A stretch of 64,000 nt of DNA from Paenalcaligenes hermetiae. GTDB taxonomy: Bacteria; Pseudomonadota; Gammaproteobacteria; Burkholderiales; Burkholderiaceae_B. The translations under genes were made by a program, and so were the position numbers. This document shows positions 27,176-35,404 of this stretch, piece by piece. The notes under the pieces were generated by a model. The model was not told the DNA's origin. It searched no databases and was given only the letters and a program-made list of their open reading frames with translations. Location of the stretch: NCBI RefSeq assembly GCF_039543645.1, contig NZ_BAABKD010000011.1, positions 345,690-409,689 on the forward strand, written 5' to 3'. Within the stretch, counting starts at the first letter, position 1, and the number at the start of each line of letters is the position of its first letter.

Positions 27176-28110
27176 GAGTCCTTTGCGCTCTGCCATAACA
27201 ACGGATTATCATTGACGCGGAAAAAACCCTCATCGCCCATGAGTACGTCTAGCTCCAAGCTCGCTAAGTCATCTGCCACAGCTTCAACCATTTGATCTTT
27301 TTCCTGATAGAAGATTTTACGGTAGGTATGACATTTTCCGCATGACTCGGCTTTGATCGCCTCCGACGCATCGGCAATAGAATGATACGCAATTTTCTCC
27401 GTGTCCTCACAATGCGTACAAGTCACCCGTACGATATGCCATTCAGTAGAACACAGGGAACAAGTCGCATAGCGCATGCCCTCTCGCGAGCCTCCAATGC
27501 GAACAATGGTAGATACCGGCAAGCTCCCACAACATGGACAGACACCAAAAGGGGTAATCACTGGTAATTGTGCGGTATCAAAATCCACCGCTAAGCGCGT
27601 CCAATACACCTGCAAGGCCGCCATCACAAAAGGAGCGCGAGCCGCATCAATGCCCTCCTCAAAGCGAGCAAGCATGGCATCTGCCAAGGCTTCCAGCTGC
27701 TCTGGCTCCTGCTCTATCGCTTGCAACAAGTCTTTTAAAACGGTTTGGGCTGCCGCTAATACATCTGGCTGCTGAAGCACCTCTTGCACAATATCTGCCA
27801 GGATCTGGCGCCACTGCGGATCGCGCTGCCAACCCGTGGCTTGTAATGGGGGCATGCCGTGTGTTTGAGCTCGATCTACTTGTTCAGCACTTGCCCCAGG
27901 TAAGGCGGTGTACTTGGCCAAAGCATTATGCTGGGCATCAGCCACATGCGCCATCAGCAACAAATAGGCTTGAATTGGACTATCTGTTGCCAATTGACGT
28001 AAACGGCTCGCACGCTCCTGAAAAACAAAACGAGATTCAGCTTGAAAAATACGAGGAATATGGGTGTGATCCAAACTTTCGATCTCACCACGGGGTAGGA
28101 TGCGTTGCAT
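27172..28110 (-). CDS. fdhE: FdhE, formate dehydrogenase maturation protein
   Basis: The 312-residue cytoplasmic protein has the rubredoxin-like four-CxxC pattern of FdhE (CPCCGSLP, CSLCSTEWH, CTHCEDTEKIAYHS, SCGKCHTYRK). FdhE is needed for active membrane-bound formate dehydrogenase and binds its catalytic subunit before export. The start at 28110 has AGGAG five bases before the ATG. It sits between the structural genes and the sel genes in one operon, joining enzyme maturation with Sec supply. Confidence 0.95.
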   Translation of the reverse strand: MQRILPRGEIESLDHTHIPRIFQAESRFVFQERASRLRQLATDSPIQAYLLLMAHVADAQHNALAKYTALPGASAEQVDRAQTHGMPPLQATGWQRDPQWRQILADIVQEVLQQPDVLAAAQTVLKDLLQAIEQEPEQLEALADAMLARFEEGIDAARAPFVMAALQVYWTRLAVDFDTAQLPVITPFGVCPCCGSLPVSTIVRIGGSREGMRYATCSLCSTEWHIVRVTCTHCEDTEKIAYHSIADASEAIKAESCGKCHTYRKIFYQEKDQMVEAVADDLASLELDVLMGDEGFFRVNDNPLLWQSAKDS

Positions 28111-28189
28111 CGAAACTCCTAAGAAAAAGACGGCTGCTATCGCTCTGAGAACGACAGCAGCCAACGTGGTGTAAAACTAAGAGAAACGC

Positions 28190-28831
28190 TTATTTTGCGT
28201 TAGAACCACGTACGATTTTACGGTACCAATCGCGGTGATTTTTCCACGCCCATCCGGGGCTAACAGTACCACGCGTCATTGCACGCATAGAACCTTTGAC
28301 CCAGATACCTGCATAGACGTGCACAATAATGGCACAAATTAGCAAGAAGGCAAAGAAAGCATGTAGCAAAGAAGCTAAACGCACCATATCAATACTGAAT
28401 AAGTGCGAGAAGTATTCACGCCACATCACGATACCTGAAGCCATCAGGCCAAGCATTAAAATAATCAAAGCGTAAAACAGTACCTTTTGACCGCCATTAT
28501 AGCGATCCGTATCCGGTACACCTTCCGATTGATTTTTTAATACTTTAGGCATGGCTGCCAGCCATTCTCTGTCTTTTTTCGTTATTTTGTTAAAACGCCA
28601 TAAACGAATAGCAAAAGCAAAGAAACTGACAAACATCACCACCCCAATAAAGGGATGCAAAATGCGTGTCCACGGGCCACCACCTAACAGATTCGTCATC
28701 CAGAAAAAAGCGGGATGAAACAGCGCCAAACCGGAAACCGCTAACAGCACAAAGCTAATAGCAATGATCCAATGATTGATGCGCTGGCTCGGAGTGTAGC
28801 GAACAATCGTGTATTTTTTAGGATCAGACAT
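28190..28831 (-). CDS. fdoI: Formate dehydrogenase cytochrome b556 (gamma) subunit
   Basis: The 213-residue integral membrane protein has four transmembrane segments and the FdnI/FdoI pattern (IVRYTPSQRINHWIIAISFVLL, LHPFIGVVMFVSFF, HAFFAFLLICAIIVHVYAGIW). Histidines are well placed to bind two b hemes. It passes electrons from the beta subunit to quinone. The ATG at 28831 follows AAGGAGG and lies eight bases inside the end of fdoH. Confidence 0.95.
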   Translation of the reverse strand: MSDPKKYTIVRYTPSQRINHWIIAISFVLLAVSGLALFHPAFFWMTNLLGGGPWTRILHPFIGVVMFVSFFAFAIRLWRFNKITKKDREWLAAMPKVLKNQSEGVPDTDRYNGGQKVLFYALIILMLGLMASGIVMWREYFSHLFSIDMVRLASLLHAFFAFLLICAIIVHVYAGIWVKGSMRAMTRGTVSPGWAWKNHRDWYRKIVRGSNAK

Positions 28832-29726
28832 GGGTTTCCTCCTTGGCTGCGCGCTCATCGTCCTCGGTGGTTTCAACTGGACCAGTACGCATGTAATGGA
28901 TAAATCCAACCAATGCGGTTAATGCCATCGTTGCCACGCCAAAAGGCTTAGCTAGGCCTTTCCAGAAAGACACCATCGGACTGATTTGCGGGTCCTTAGG
29001 TAAGTTGCTGTAAAGCTCGGGTTGATCCGCGTGATGCAATACATACATCACGTGCGTTCCACCCACACCTTGCGGATCGTACAAGCCCGCATTTTGGTAA
29101 CCACGCGATTGCAAATCCACGACACGCTCTGCAGCATGTTGTTTCATTTCCTCTTTGGTACCAAACATAATTGCACCGGTAGGGCAGGTTTTTACGCAAG
29201 CGGGCTCTTGTCCTACAGCAACACGATCAGAACACAGCGTACATTTGTAGGCTTTATTGTCCTCTTTAGATATCCGAGGAATATTAAAAGGACAGCCTGT
29301 GACACAATAACCACAACCAATACAGTTGGCTTGGTTAAAGTCCACAATACCATTGGTATGCTGAACAATAGCGCCCGGTGAAGGACAGGCTTTTAAACAG
29401 CCTGGGTCTTCACAGTGCATACAGCCATCCTTACGGATGAGCCACTCTAGATCGCCATCGTCTTTTTCGTGCTCTGCAAAACGCATCAACGTCCACGTGT
29501 TTTCGGTCAAGTCTGCTGGGTTGTCATACACCCCAACGTTATGACCGATTTCGTCACGTAGGTCGTTCCACTCCATACAGGCCACCTGACATGCTTTACA
29601 GCCGATACATTTGGATGTATCGATCAATTTAGCAACGCCCTCGGTGGCAGCGATAGGTTTACGAACGCTAGGCGAAGGAGTAGTAGTCGCCGAGCGACGT
29701 TTAATGTCCATTGCTTCTAATGCCAT
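28824..29726 (-). CDS. fdoH: Formate dehydrogenase iron-sulfur (beta) subunit
   Basis: The 300-residue protein has four ferredoxin-type cysteine groups (CIGCKACQVAC, CMHCEDPGCLKAC, CIGCGYCVTGC, CTLCSDRVAVGQEPAC) for four [4Fe-4S] clusters. One C-terminal membrane anchor (about 255-275, GVATMALTALVGFIHYM) follows. It links the catalytic subunit to the cytochrome b subunit on the outer face of the membrane. It follows fdoG by nine bases. Confidence 0.96.
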   Translation of the reverse strand: MALEAMDIKRRSATTTPSPSVRKPIAATEGVAKLIDTSKCIGCKACQVACMEWNDLRDEIGHNVGVYDNPADLTENTWTLMRFAEHEKDDGDLEWLIRKDGCMHCEDPGCLKACPSPGAIVQHTNGIVDFNQANCIGCGYCVTGCPFNIPRISKEDNKAYKCTLCSDRVAVGQEPACVKTCPTGAIMFGTKEEMKQHAAERVVDLQSRGYQNAGLYDPQGVGGTHVMYVLHHADQPELYSNLPKDPQISPMVSFWKGLAKPFGVATMALTALVGFIHYMRTGPVETTEDDERAAKEETHV

Positions 29727-29735
29727 GATGACTCC

Positions 29736-32700
29736 TTACACCTTTTCCACGTTGACTAAGAAGGATTTGAACTCGGGGGTTTGCGAGTTACCGTCTCCAA
29801 CAAAAGGAGTCAGTGTATTCGCCAAGAACCCGGGTTTAGTAATCCCAGCAAAGCCCCAGTGAATGGGGATACCAATCTGATGTACCCGTTTGCCATCAAT
29901 ATCTAGACCACGAATACGCTTAGTGACCACCGCCTTGGCTTTGATATAGCCACGATTGGAGGAAACTTTTACCGTATCGCCTTCTTTGATGCCCAGTTCT
30001 CCCGCTAGCTCTGCTCCAATCTCCACAAACTGCTGCGGCTGAATGATCGCGTTGAGCTGCACGTGCTTAGTCCAGTAATGGAAATGCTCGGTTAGACGGT
30101 ATGTGGTGCCCACATAAGGGAACTGATCGGATTTTCCGAACTGTGCCCAGTCGTCTTTAAACACGCGTGCGGCAGGATTGCTTGTAGCTTTATCATTGTC
30201 TTTAAACAATGGGTTATAGCCAAGCGGGGTCTCAAAGGGTTCGTAGTGAACGGGGAATGGACCTTCGGCCATGCCTTTGCGTGCAAAGAAACGGGCCACG
30301 CCTTCGGGGTTCATAATAAATGGCCCCATTCCATCACGTGGGGTTTCATCGGCCTTAAAGTCAGGCACATCCGCCCCTGTCCATTTTTTACCATCCCAAT
30401 GGATCAATGAACGCGTTGGATCAAACGGCTTACCGTCCAGGTCACACGAAGCACGGTTATAAAGCACACGACGGTTAGCTGGCCATGCCCAAGCCCAGTT
30501 TAGGGTTTGACCCACGCCAGTCGGATCGCTATTGTCGCGACGTGCCATCATGTTGCCGGCTTCAGTCCAGGAACCTGCATAAATCCAGCAACCACCTAAG
30601 GTAGAGCCATCATCACGCATCTCACCAAAGCCAGAAAGCTGCTCACCCGCTTTGCGGATAATATCACCATTGGCATTACGTAAATCCACCAAAGCACGAC
30701 CGTTTAGCTCTTTGGCTAGCTCTTCGGCGGTTGGGTGATTTGGGTTAGAGTAAGGCCAGTACAGATTCAGAATTGGATCTGGGTATGCCCCGCCCTCTTT
30801 TTCGTAAAGCGCACGGATGTTTTGATAAAGCAGCGCCATGATTTCAATGTCGGTTTTGGCTTCCCCTGGGGGTTCTGCCGCTTTCCAGTGCCATTGCAAC
30901 CATCGACCTGAGTTCACCAATGCACCTTCCTCCTCTGCAAAACAAGAGGTAGGCAAGCGGAAGACTTCTGTTTGAATGTCTTCAGTTTTTACATCGTTGT
31001 ACTCACCAACATTTCGCCAGAATTCAGAGGTCTCTGTCACTAATGGATCCATGATCACCATGTATTTTAGTTTAGAGAAGCCTTTGAGTAGCTTAGCTTT
31101 GTTCGGTGCTGCGGCTAATGGGTTAAAGCCCTGACAAATGTAGCCATTGACCTTGCCTTGGTTCATGAGCTCATAGGTCTGTAGCATATCGTACAGCTTA
31201 TCGAGCTTTGGCAAATAATCAAAAGCAAAGTTATTGTCAGCATGTGCATGATCACCCCACCAGGCTTTCATCAAGCTGACGTGGAATTTTTTGTAGTTAC
31301 TCCAGTAACTAAGCTGGTTAGGACGTAACTGTTTAGGCGCACGCGCCGCAATATAGGCATCAAAGTCTTGCTCGGCCTCGTTTGGCAACGTCATGTAGCC
31401 AGGCAGCAAGTTTGACATTAAACCCAAGTCGGTTAGGCCTTGGATGTTGGAGTGACCACGCAACGCGTTCATACCACCACCCGCGATACCGATGTTACCT
31501 AGTAACAACTGCATCATGGCGCCTGTACGAATGATTTGGGAGCCAATCGAGTGCTGTGTCCAACCAAGCGCATACAAAATCGTCCCCGCACGATCAGGGG
31601 TTGACGTAGACGCGAGCAGCTCACAGACCTGATTAAATTTATCAATCGGCGTACCACAGACGCGATTCACCATTTCTGGCGTATAGCGCTCGTAGTGTTT
31701 TTTCAATAGCTGATAAACGCAACGAGGGTGTTGTAGAGTGCGGTCCACCACAACCATACCGTCTTCGTCACGCTCATAATCCCACGAGTCTTTGTTATAC
31801 GTACGATTTTCCTCGTCATAGCCGGAGAAAATCCCGTCCTCGAAGTCAAAATCTTCGCGCACCACAAAGCTAAAGTCCGTGTAATTACGCACGTACTCGT
31901 GTTGGATTTTGTCGTTATCTAATAAGTATTTGATCACACCGCCCAAGAACACAATATCGGTTCCGGTACGAATGGGCGCGTACAAGTCCGCCACAGAAGC
32001 AGAGCGTGTAAAGCGCGGATCAACCACAATCAGTTTTGCATTGTTATGAGCTTTGGCTTCAGTAACCCATTTAAACCCGCAAGGGTGAGCTTCTGCTGCG
32101 TTACCGCCCATAATTAAGACCACATCGGCGTTTTTGATGTCGACCCAATGGTTCGTCATCGCACCTCGGCCAAACGTCGGGGCAAGACCTGCCACCGTCG
32201 GACCGTGTCAAACGCGTGCTTGGTTATCGAATGCCAACATCCCCAGCGTACGAACTACTTTGTGGGTGATGTAACCCACCTCGTTACTACTGGCAGAGGC
32301 AGCAAGCATACCTGTGGTTGTCCAACGGTTTACGGTTTTGCCGTCATCCGTCTTTTCCACAAAGTTGGCATCGCGGTCCTCTTTCATGAGTTTAGCGATA
32401 CGGGTTAGGGCCTCATCCCAAGAGATACGCTGCCACGTATCGGAACCGGGCGCGCGGTACTCGGGATATTTAAGACGGTTCGGACTGTGGATAAAATCAA
32501 CCAAACCTGCACCTTTAGGACAGAGTGTCCCGCGGTTAACAGGGTGATCATGGTCCCCTTCGATGTGCACAACACTTGGTTTGGCGTTCATCGCGCCATC
32601 ACCTAGGCTATACAGTAAAATTCCACAGGCTACCGAACAATAAGGACAGGTGCTGCGGGTTTCGACCATGCGTGTCAATTTGTATTGACGCGCCGCTGCT

Positions 32701-32798
32701 ACGGCAGGCGTTGGTGCTACCCCTAGCATGGCCAAGCTTGACCCGGCTAGTGTTCCCCCTGTTACCTTAAAAAACTGGCGCCGACTCATGTTATTCAT
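29736..32798 (-). CDS. fdoG: Formate dehydrogenase-N/O major subunit, selenocysteine-containing
   Basis: The 1020-residue molybdopterin enzyme is encoded with one in-frame TGA at codon 197 (32208-32210). The context ARV-U-HGPTVAGL is the known Sec site of formate dehydrogenases. The N-terminus has a Tat signal (SRRQFFK, residues 5-11, then a hydrophobic stretch), so the enzyme acts in the periplasm. Cys51, Cys54, Cys58 and Cys93 bind a [4Fe-4S] cluster and Lys95 is the usual electron-relay lysine. It oxidises formate to CO2 and feeds electrons through FdoH and FdoI to quinone. A SECIS hairpin follows the TGA. The ATG at 32798 follows GGAGAG. Without knowledge of Sec it would look like two broken genes. 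Confidence 0.97.
32175..32210 (-). promoter_or_regulatory. Selenocysteine TGA codon and bSECIS element in fdoG
   Basis: Counting the U of UGA as 1, bases 11-36 form a hairpin. The lower stem is CGACGG with CCGACG (one A/A mismatch), then comes a bulged U at 17, an upper stem GGCA/UGCC, and apical loop GGUCU with G23 and U24. Bulged U17 and the GU in the loop are the features SelB recognises in the E. coli fdhF element, and both are at the same positions here. The UGA itself is at 32208-32210. Confidence 0.93.
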
Positions 32799-32837
32799 GG
32801 ACGCTCTCCAACAAAGGTAATCAATAATACATTCCGA

Positions 32838-32873
32838 GACAGACAGGTTTTGTTCGCTGTAACGAAGTCTGTC
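32838..32873. repeat. Nested inverted repeat upstream of fdoG and dtd
   Basis: GACAGAC and GTCTGTC (outer) enclose TTCG and CGAA (inner). The structure lies in the divergent promoter region between fdoG and dtd, 40-75 bases from the fdoG start. It may be an operator or part of the fdoG leader. The function is not known. Confidence 0.45.
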
Positions 32874-32932
32874 ACATTATGTTTATTGTACCCTTAATGT
32901 CTACAACACCATATAAAGCAAGGTATATAACG

Positions 32933-33373
32933 ATGATTTGTCTAGTGCAACGCGTAAAAAAAGCAAAAGTGATGATAAATGAAAGACTTACTGGGGAAAT
33001 CGGTGCAGGGCTTTTGGTTTTTGCTTGTGCTGAGCCCACAGACACCCCCGCAACAATTGACAAAATGTTGCAAAAAATTATCTCTTTAAGAATTTTTAGT
33101 GATATAGACGGAAAAATGAATCAGAATATTGGGCAAATTGGTGGGGGACTTTTACTGGTAAGCCAGTTTACCCTAGCCGCAGACACCCGTCGTGGGAATC
33201 GACCTAGCTTTACCCAGGCCGCCCCACCCGCCCAAGCCAAAGCACTATTTGATTTGTTTGTTACTCAAGCCAAGGCGATCCACCCTATCGTGGAAACGGG
33301 ACAGTTTGGTGCGGATATGCAGGTCCATCTTATTAATGATGGTCCGGTAACAATTCCTCTGCATATCAATTGA
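32933..33373 (+). CDS. dtd: D-aminoacyl-tRNA deacylase
   Basis: The 146-residue enzyme frees tRNA from wrongly attached D-amino acids. Family motifs are present: LRIFSD, the SQFTL motif followed by AADTRRGNRPSF, and the C-terminal NDGPVTI motif whose Gly-Pro pair enforces D-specificity. The length is normal. The start at 32933 (MICLVQRV) matches the family start; AAGG is nine bases upstream. An upstream in-frame ATG at 32879 is not used because it adds residues the family lacks. Confidence 0.96.
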   Translation: MICLVQRVKKAKVMINERLTGEIGAGLLVFACAEPTDTPATIDKMLQKIISLRIFSDIDGKMNQNIGQIGGGLLLVSQFTLAADTRRGNRPSFTQAAPPAQAKALFDLFVTQAKAIHPIVETGQFGADMQVHLINDGPVTIPLHIN

Positions 33374-33390
33374 CAACTAACGAACTCTCA

Positions 33391-34710
33391 TTATCGCATT
33401 TGGAACGCTTCGCTATGAATAGTGAGCTGCTCACGATCAAAGTTTTGTTTTAGTGTTGCTTCAAGCGCGTGCAACAAGCCTGTGGGGCCGCAAAACCAAA
33501 GCTCATAGTTTTGTGTGGTAGACATGGTTGACATCAGTAGTTCGGGCGTTAAGCGCTGCCCTTTAGCACTCTCATGGATTGATAAGTGAATAGTAGGTAA
33601 CTGCGCCGCTAATTGCTGCAAATAATGGCAGGCTGCGCTGTCCTCGGCTCTATCAATACAATAGTGCAACTGAGCAGTCACCGCTTGAGGCTGCATGATC
33701 AAAGCTTCTAGCCAAGCAATAAATGGGGTAATACCAATGCCGCCGGCAATCCAAATTTGCTCGCGCTGAAGGTTAATACGATCTAATGCAAACTGACCAT
33801 ACGGCCCCTCTATCTCAAAAAACATATGAGGACGCATCTTTGCTGCCATTTTCTGCGTATAGTCGCCCAACGCCTTAATACGAAAATCAATATGACCATC
33901 AGCATGTGGAGCACTTGCGATCGTGAAAGGATGCGCCCCTTCTTGGCGATCAAAACAAATAAAAGCAAACTGCCCTGGCTGGTGATTAGGCCAACGCGCA
34001 TCAACTTGCGCACGCAAAAATAAGACCTGATCTTGGCCCAGCTCGCACTGAACAACCTGCGCTAAATAACGATGTTTCATCCCTATTCGCTGGGTTAGAG
34101 CCTGCCATGCACCATATAGCCCCAACCCCAACATCGTCACTAGCCCAAAGCCTATGGGTTGTGTCCAATATGACAACGGCATTAAAACCAACGCGTGAAA
34201 GCCCACCATTAAAAACAACACGGGCATAATACGATGCAAATGTCGCCAAAACTTATAGGGGAAAGAGCGCCAAAGCGTCAATACCAGCATAATAATAGCA
34301 GCATATATTGCCCATTCCCCAAGAGACTTAGCTAACGATTTATAGTCAGAAAAAAAAGAAAGCAATGGGGTTTTAGTAGCTCGGTTGGCATTACCAATCA
34401 AAGCAACAATAAGAGGCTTTGATAATTTAATTAACCAATGACTCACCGCAAATAAAACAGCCCAAATCCCTGCCCATTTATGCAGCTGATAGACCTGATC
34501 CATGCCCCCTACCCAACGCTCCGCCCATACAGGACGTGTCGCCAAAAGCATTACTAATCCCATTAAGGCAAATGAAACAACACCGGTGTAATACAAGAGA
34601 TAATTTCGCCACTGCCATAATAAATCACCACCTGCAATGGGATGCATAAAAGCGTCCAAGGCCCATAAAATACTAAATAAAGCAATAAAAGCGATGAGAA
34701 CCTTTTTCAT
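33391..34710 (-). CDS. Ferric-reductase-like transmembrane flavoprotein oxidoreductase
   Basis: The 439-residue protein has about six transmembrane segments in the first 220 residues with a ferric-reductase heme-binding core (QVYQLHKWAGIWAVLFAVSHWLI, WRHLHRIMPVLFLMVGFHALVL). A cytoplasmic FAD/NAD(P)H domain of the ferredoxin-reductase type follows (HPFTIASAP, GPYGQFAL, WIAGGIGITPFI, LWFCGPTGLLHALE). It would move electrons from NAD(P)H across the membrane. The true acceptor (ferric chelate or other) cannot be told from sequence. It is a single gene convergent with dtd. Confidence 0.88.
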   Translation of the reverse strand: MKKVLIAFIALFSILWALDAFMHPIAGGDLLWQWRNYLLYYTGVVSFALMGLVMLLATRPVWAERWVGGMDQVYQLHKWAGIWAVLFAVSHWLIKLSKPLIVALIGNANRATKTPLLSFFSDYKSLAKSLGEWAIYAAIIMLVLTLWRSFPYKFWRHLHRIMPVLFLMVGFHALVLMPLSYWTQPIGFGLVTMLGLGLYGAWQALTQRIGMKHRYLAQVVQCELGQDQVLFLRAQVDARWPNHQPGQFAFICFDRQEGAHPFTIASAPHADGHIDFRIKALGDYTQKMAAKMRPHMFFEIEGPYGQFALDRINLQREQIWIAGGIGITPFIAWLEALIMQPQAVTAQLHYCIDRAEDSAACHYLQQLAAQLPTIHLSIHESAKGQRLTPELLMSTMSTTQNYELWFCGPTGLLHALEATLKQNFDREQLTIHSEAFQMR

Positions 34711-34873
34711 TTAATCAGCCTTAAAATAACTATTTATTATTTTACAAAGATACCTCATCTCTCATGAATACATCATGAATTAAATTATCAAACAACTTTA
34801 ATTCCAGATAAAAAAACAATAATAAAAACAATTATTATTTACAATATAGCCAGCAGTATGATGACACCTACGC
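34711..34873. other. AT-rich spacer upstream of RNA promoter
   Basis: This stretch is very AT-rich and has no coding potential. It includes the start region of the leftward ferric-reductase-like gene, so its promoter is probably here. I see no other distinct element. Confidence 0.4.
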
Positions 34874-34903
34874 TTGACAACCGGTTTTATTTACCGTTAT
34901 AGT
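34874..34903 (+). promoter_or_regulatory. Strong sigma-70 promoter for the 34.9 kb RNA
   Basis: A perfect TTGACA (34874-34879) is followed after 18 bases by TATAGT (34898-34903). Transcription should start near 34910. Confidence 0.75.
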
Positions 34904-34909
34904 GTTTTT

Positions 34910-35026
34910 ATGCATTACGAGTTGGGGTTACCCCCCATGCCAACCTGTGACCCACACAAGGTGGACAAATAATGCGGCATTACGCAACCAATGGGATATC
35001 GCTGCCCGCTGTTGCGGGCTTTTTTT
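34910..35026 (+). ncRNA. Candidate small RNA or leader RNA, about 117 nt
   Basis: A strong promoter, about 100 structured bases and a good intrinsic terminator (stem GCCCGC/GCGGGC, loop TGTT, seven T) define a separate transcript. Internal stems are visible (GTTGG with CCAAC; CCTGTG with CACA-AGG). No gene of normal size fits. It could be an independent sRNA, or a leader or riboswitch that controls the 85-residue gene starting 62 bases later. I tried to match it to TPP, glycine, fluoride, guanidine, Mn, SAH, 6S and SRP RNAs and could not. Confidence 0.5.
35004..35026 (+). terminator. Intrinsic terminator of the 34.9 kb RNA
   Basis: Six GC-rich base pairs (GCCCGC/GCGGGC) close a TGTT loop, followed by a run of seven T. 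Confidence 0.85.
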
Positions 35027-35088
35027 ATGGGTTTTTTATACCGACTTGCTCACCCTGCATGGTGCTAAAGAGCTAAAAAGGAAATACC

Positions 35089-35346
35089 ATGTCTTATCAG
35101 TTCGAAATCGATGGCCAAACGTTTACGGGAAGCGTAGTTCCTGGATCCAGCTATATGCACATTACCCATGTGGATAGCAACCAATTTATCGGCGCGTTTC
35201 AACCAGACGCCCCCTCTTTATTTGGCCCACGTCCCTCGGGCGCATGGCGTAGCATTGGTCAAAACACATGCTTGAGCTTATTAGAAAAAATTCAGCCTAT
35301 GGTGGCAGAGCTTTGCAAACAGCGTATTATTAATCGCTACCGCTAA
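35089..35346 (+). CDS. Small conserved-looking protein of unknown function
   Basis: An 85-residue soluble protein starting MSYQFEIDGQTFTGSVVPG and ending QRIINRYR. It has an AAAAGGA ribosome binding site and is bounded by terminators on both sides (35004-35026 and 35368-35396), which supports a real gene. No signal peptide, membrane segment or known motif is visible. It may be controlled by the RNA upstream. I do not recognise its family. Confidence 0.7.
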   Translation: MSYQFEIDGQTFTGSVVPGSSYMHITHVDSNQFIGAFQPDAPSLFGPRPSGAWRSIGQNTCLSLLEKIQPMVAELCKQRIINRYR

Positions 35347-35367
35347 TACCGAATACGTTTCTTAAGT

Positions 35368-35396
35368 AAAAAGCTCGGCATATTACCGAGCTTTTT
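35368..35396. terminator. Bidirectional terminator
   Basis: Stem AAAAAGCTCGG / CCGAGCTTTTT with a 7-base loop. A/T runs on both sides serve the small gene (plus) and the symporter gene (minus), which converge here. Confidence 0.85.
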
Positions 35397-35404
35397 ACTA
35401 GGTT

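Noticed and set aside
32208..32798. A separate 196-residue protein and a truncated 819-residue protein in place of one fdoG gene
   Set aside because: The TGA between them is in frame, at the known Sec codon of formate dehydrogenases, and is followed by a bSECIS. The genome carries selA, selB, selC and selD. It is one selenoprotein gene, not a pseudogene.
34910..35026. Assignment of the RNA to a known riboswitch class
   Set aside because: I compared it by eye with the conserved cores of several classes (TPP, cobalamin, glycine, fluoride, guanidine, manganese, SAH) and none fitted, so no class is claimed.
34902..35177. A 91-residue plus-strand open frame
   Set aside because: It runs through a strong intrinsic terminator and overlaps the start of the 85-residue gene in another frame, which has a clear ribosome binding site.
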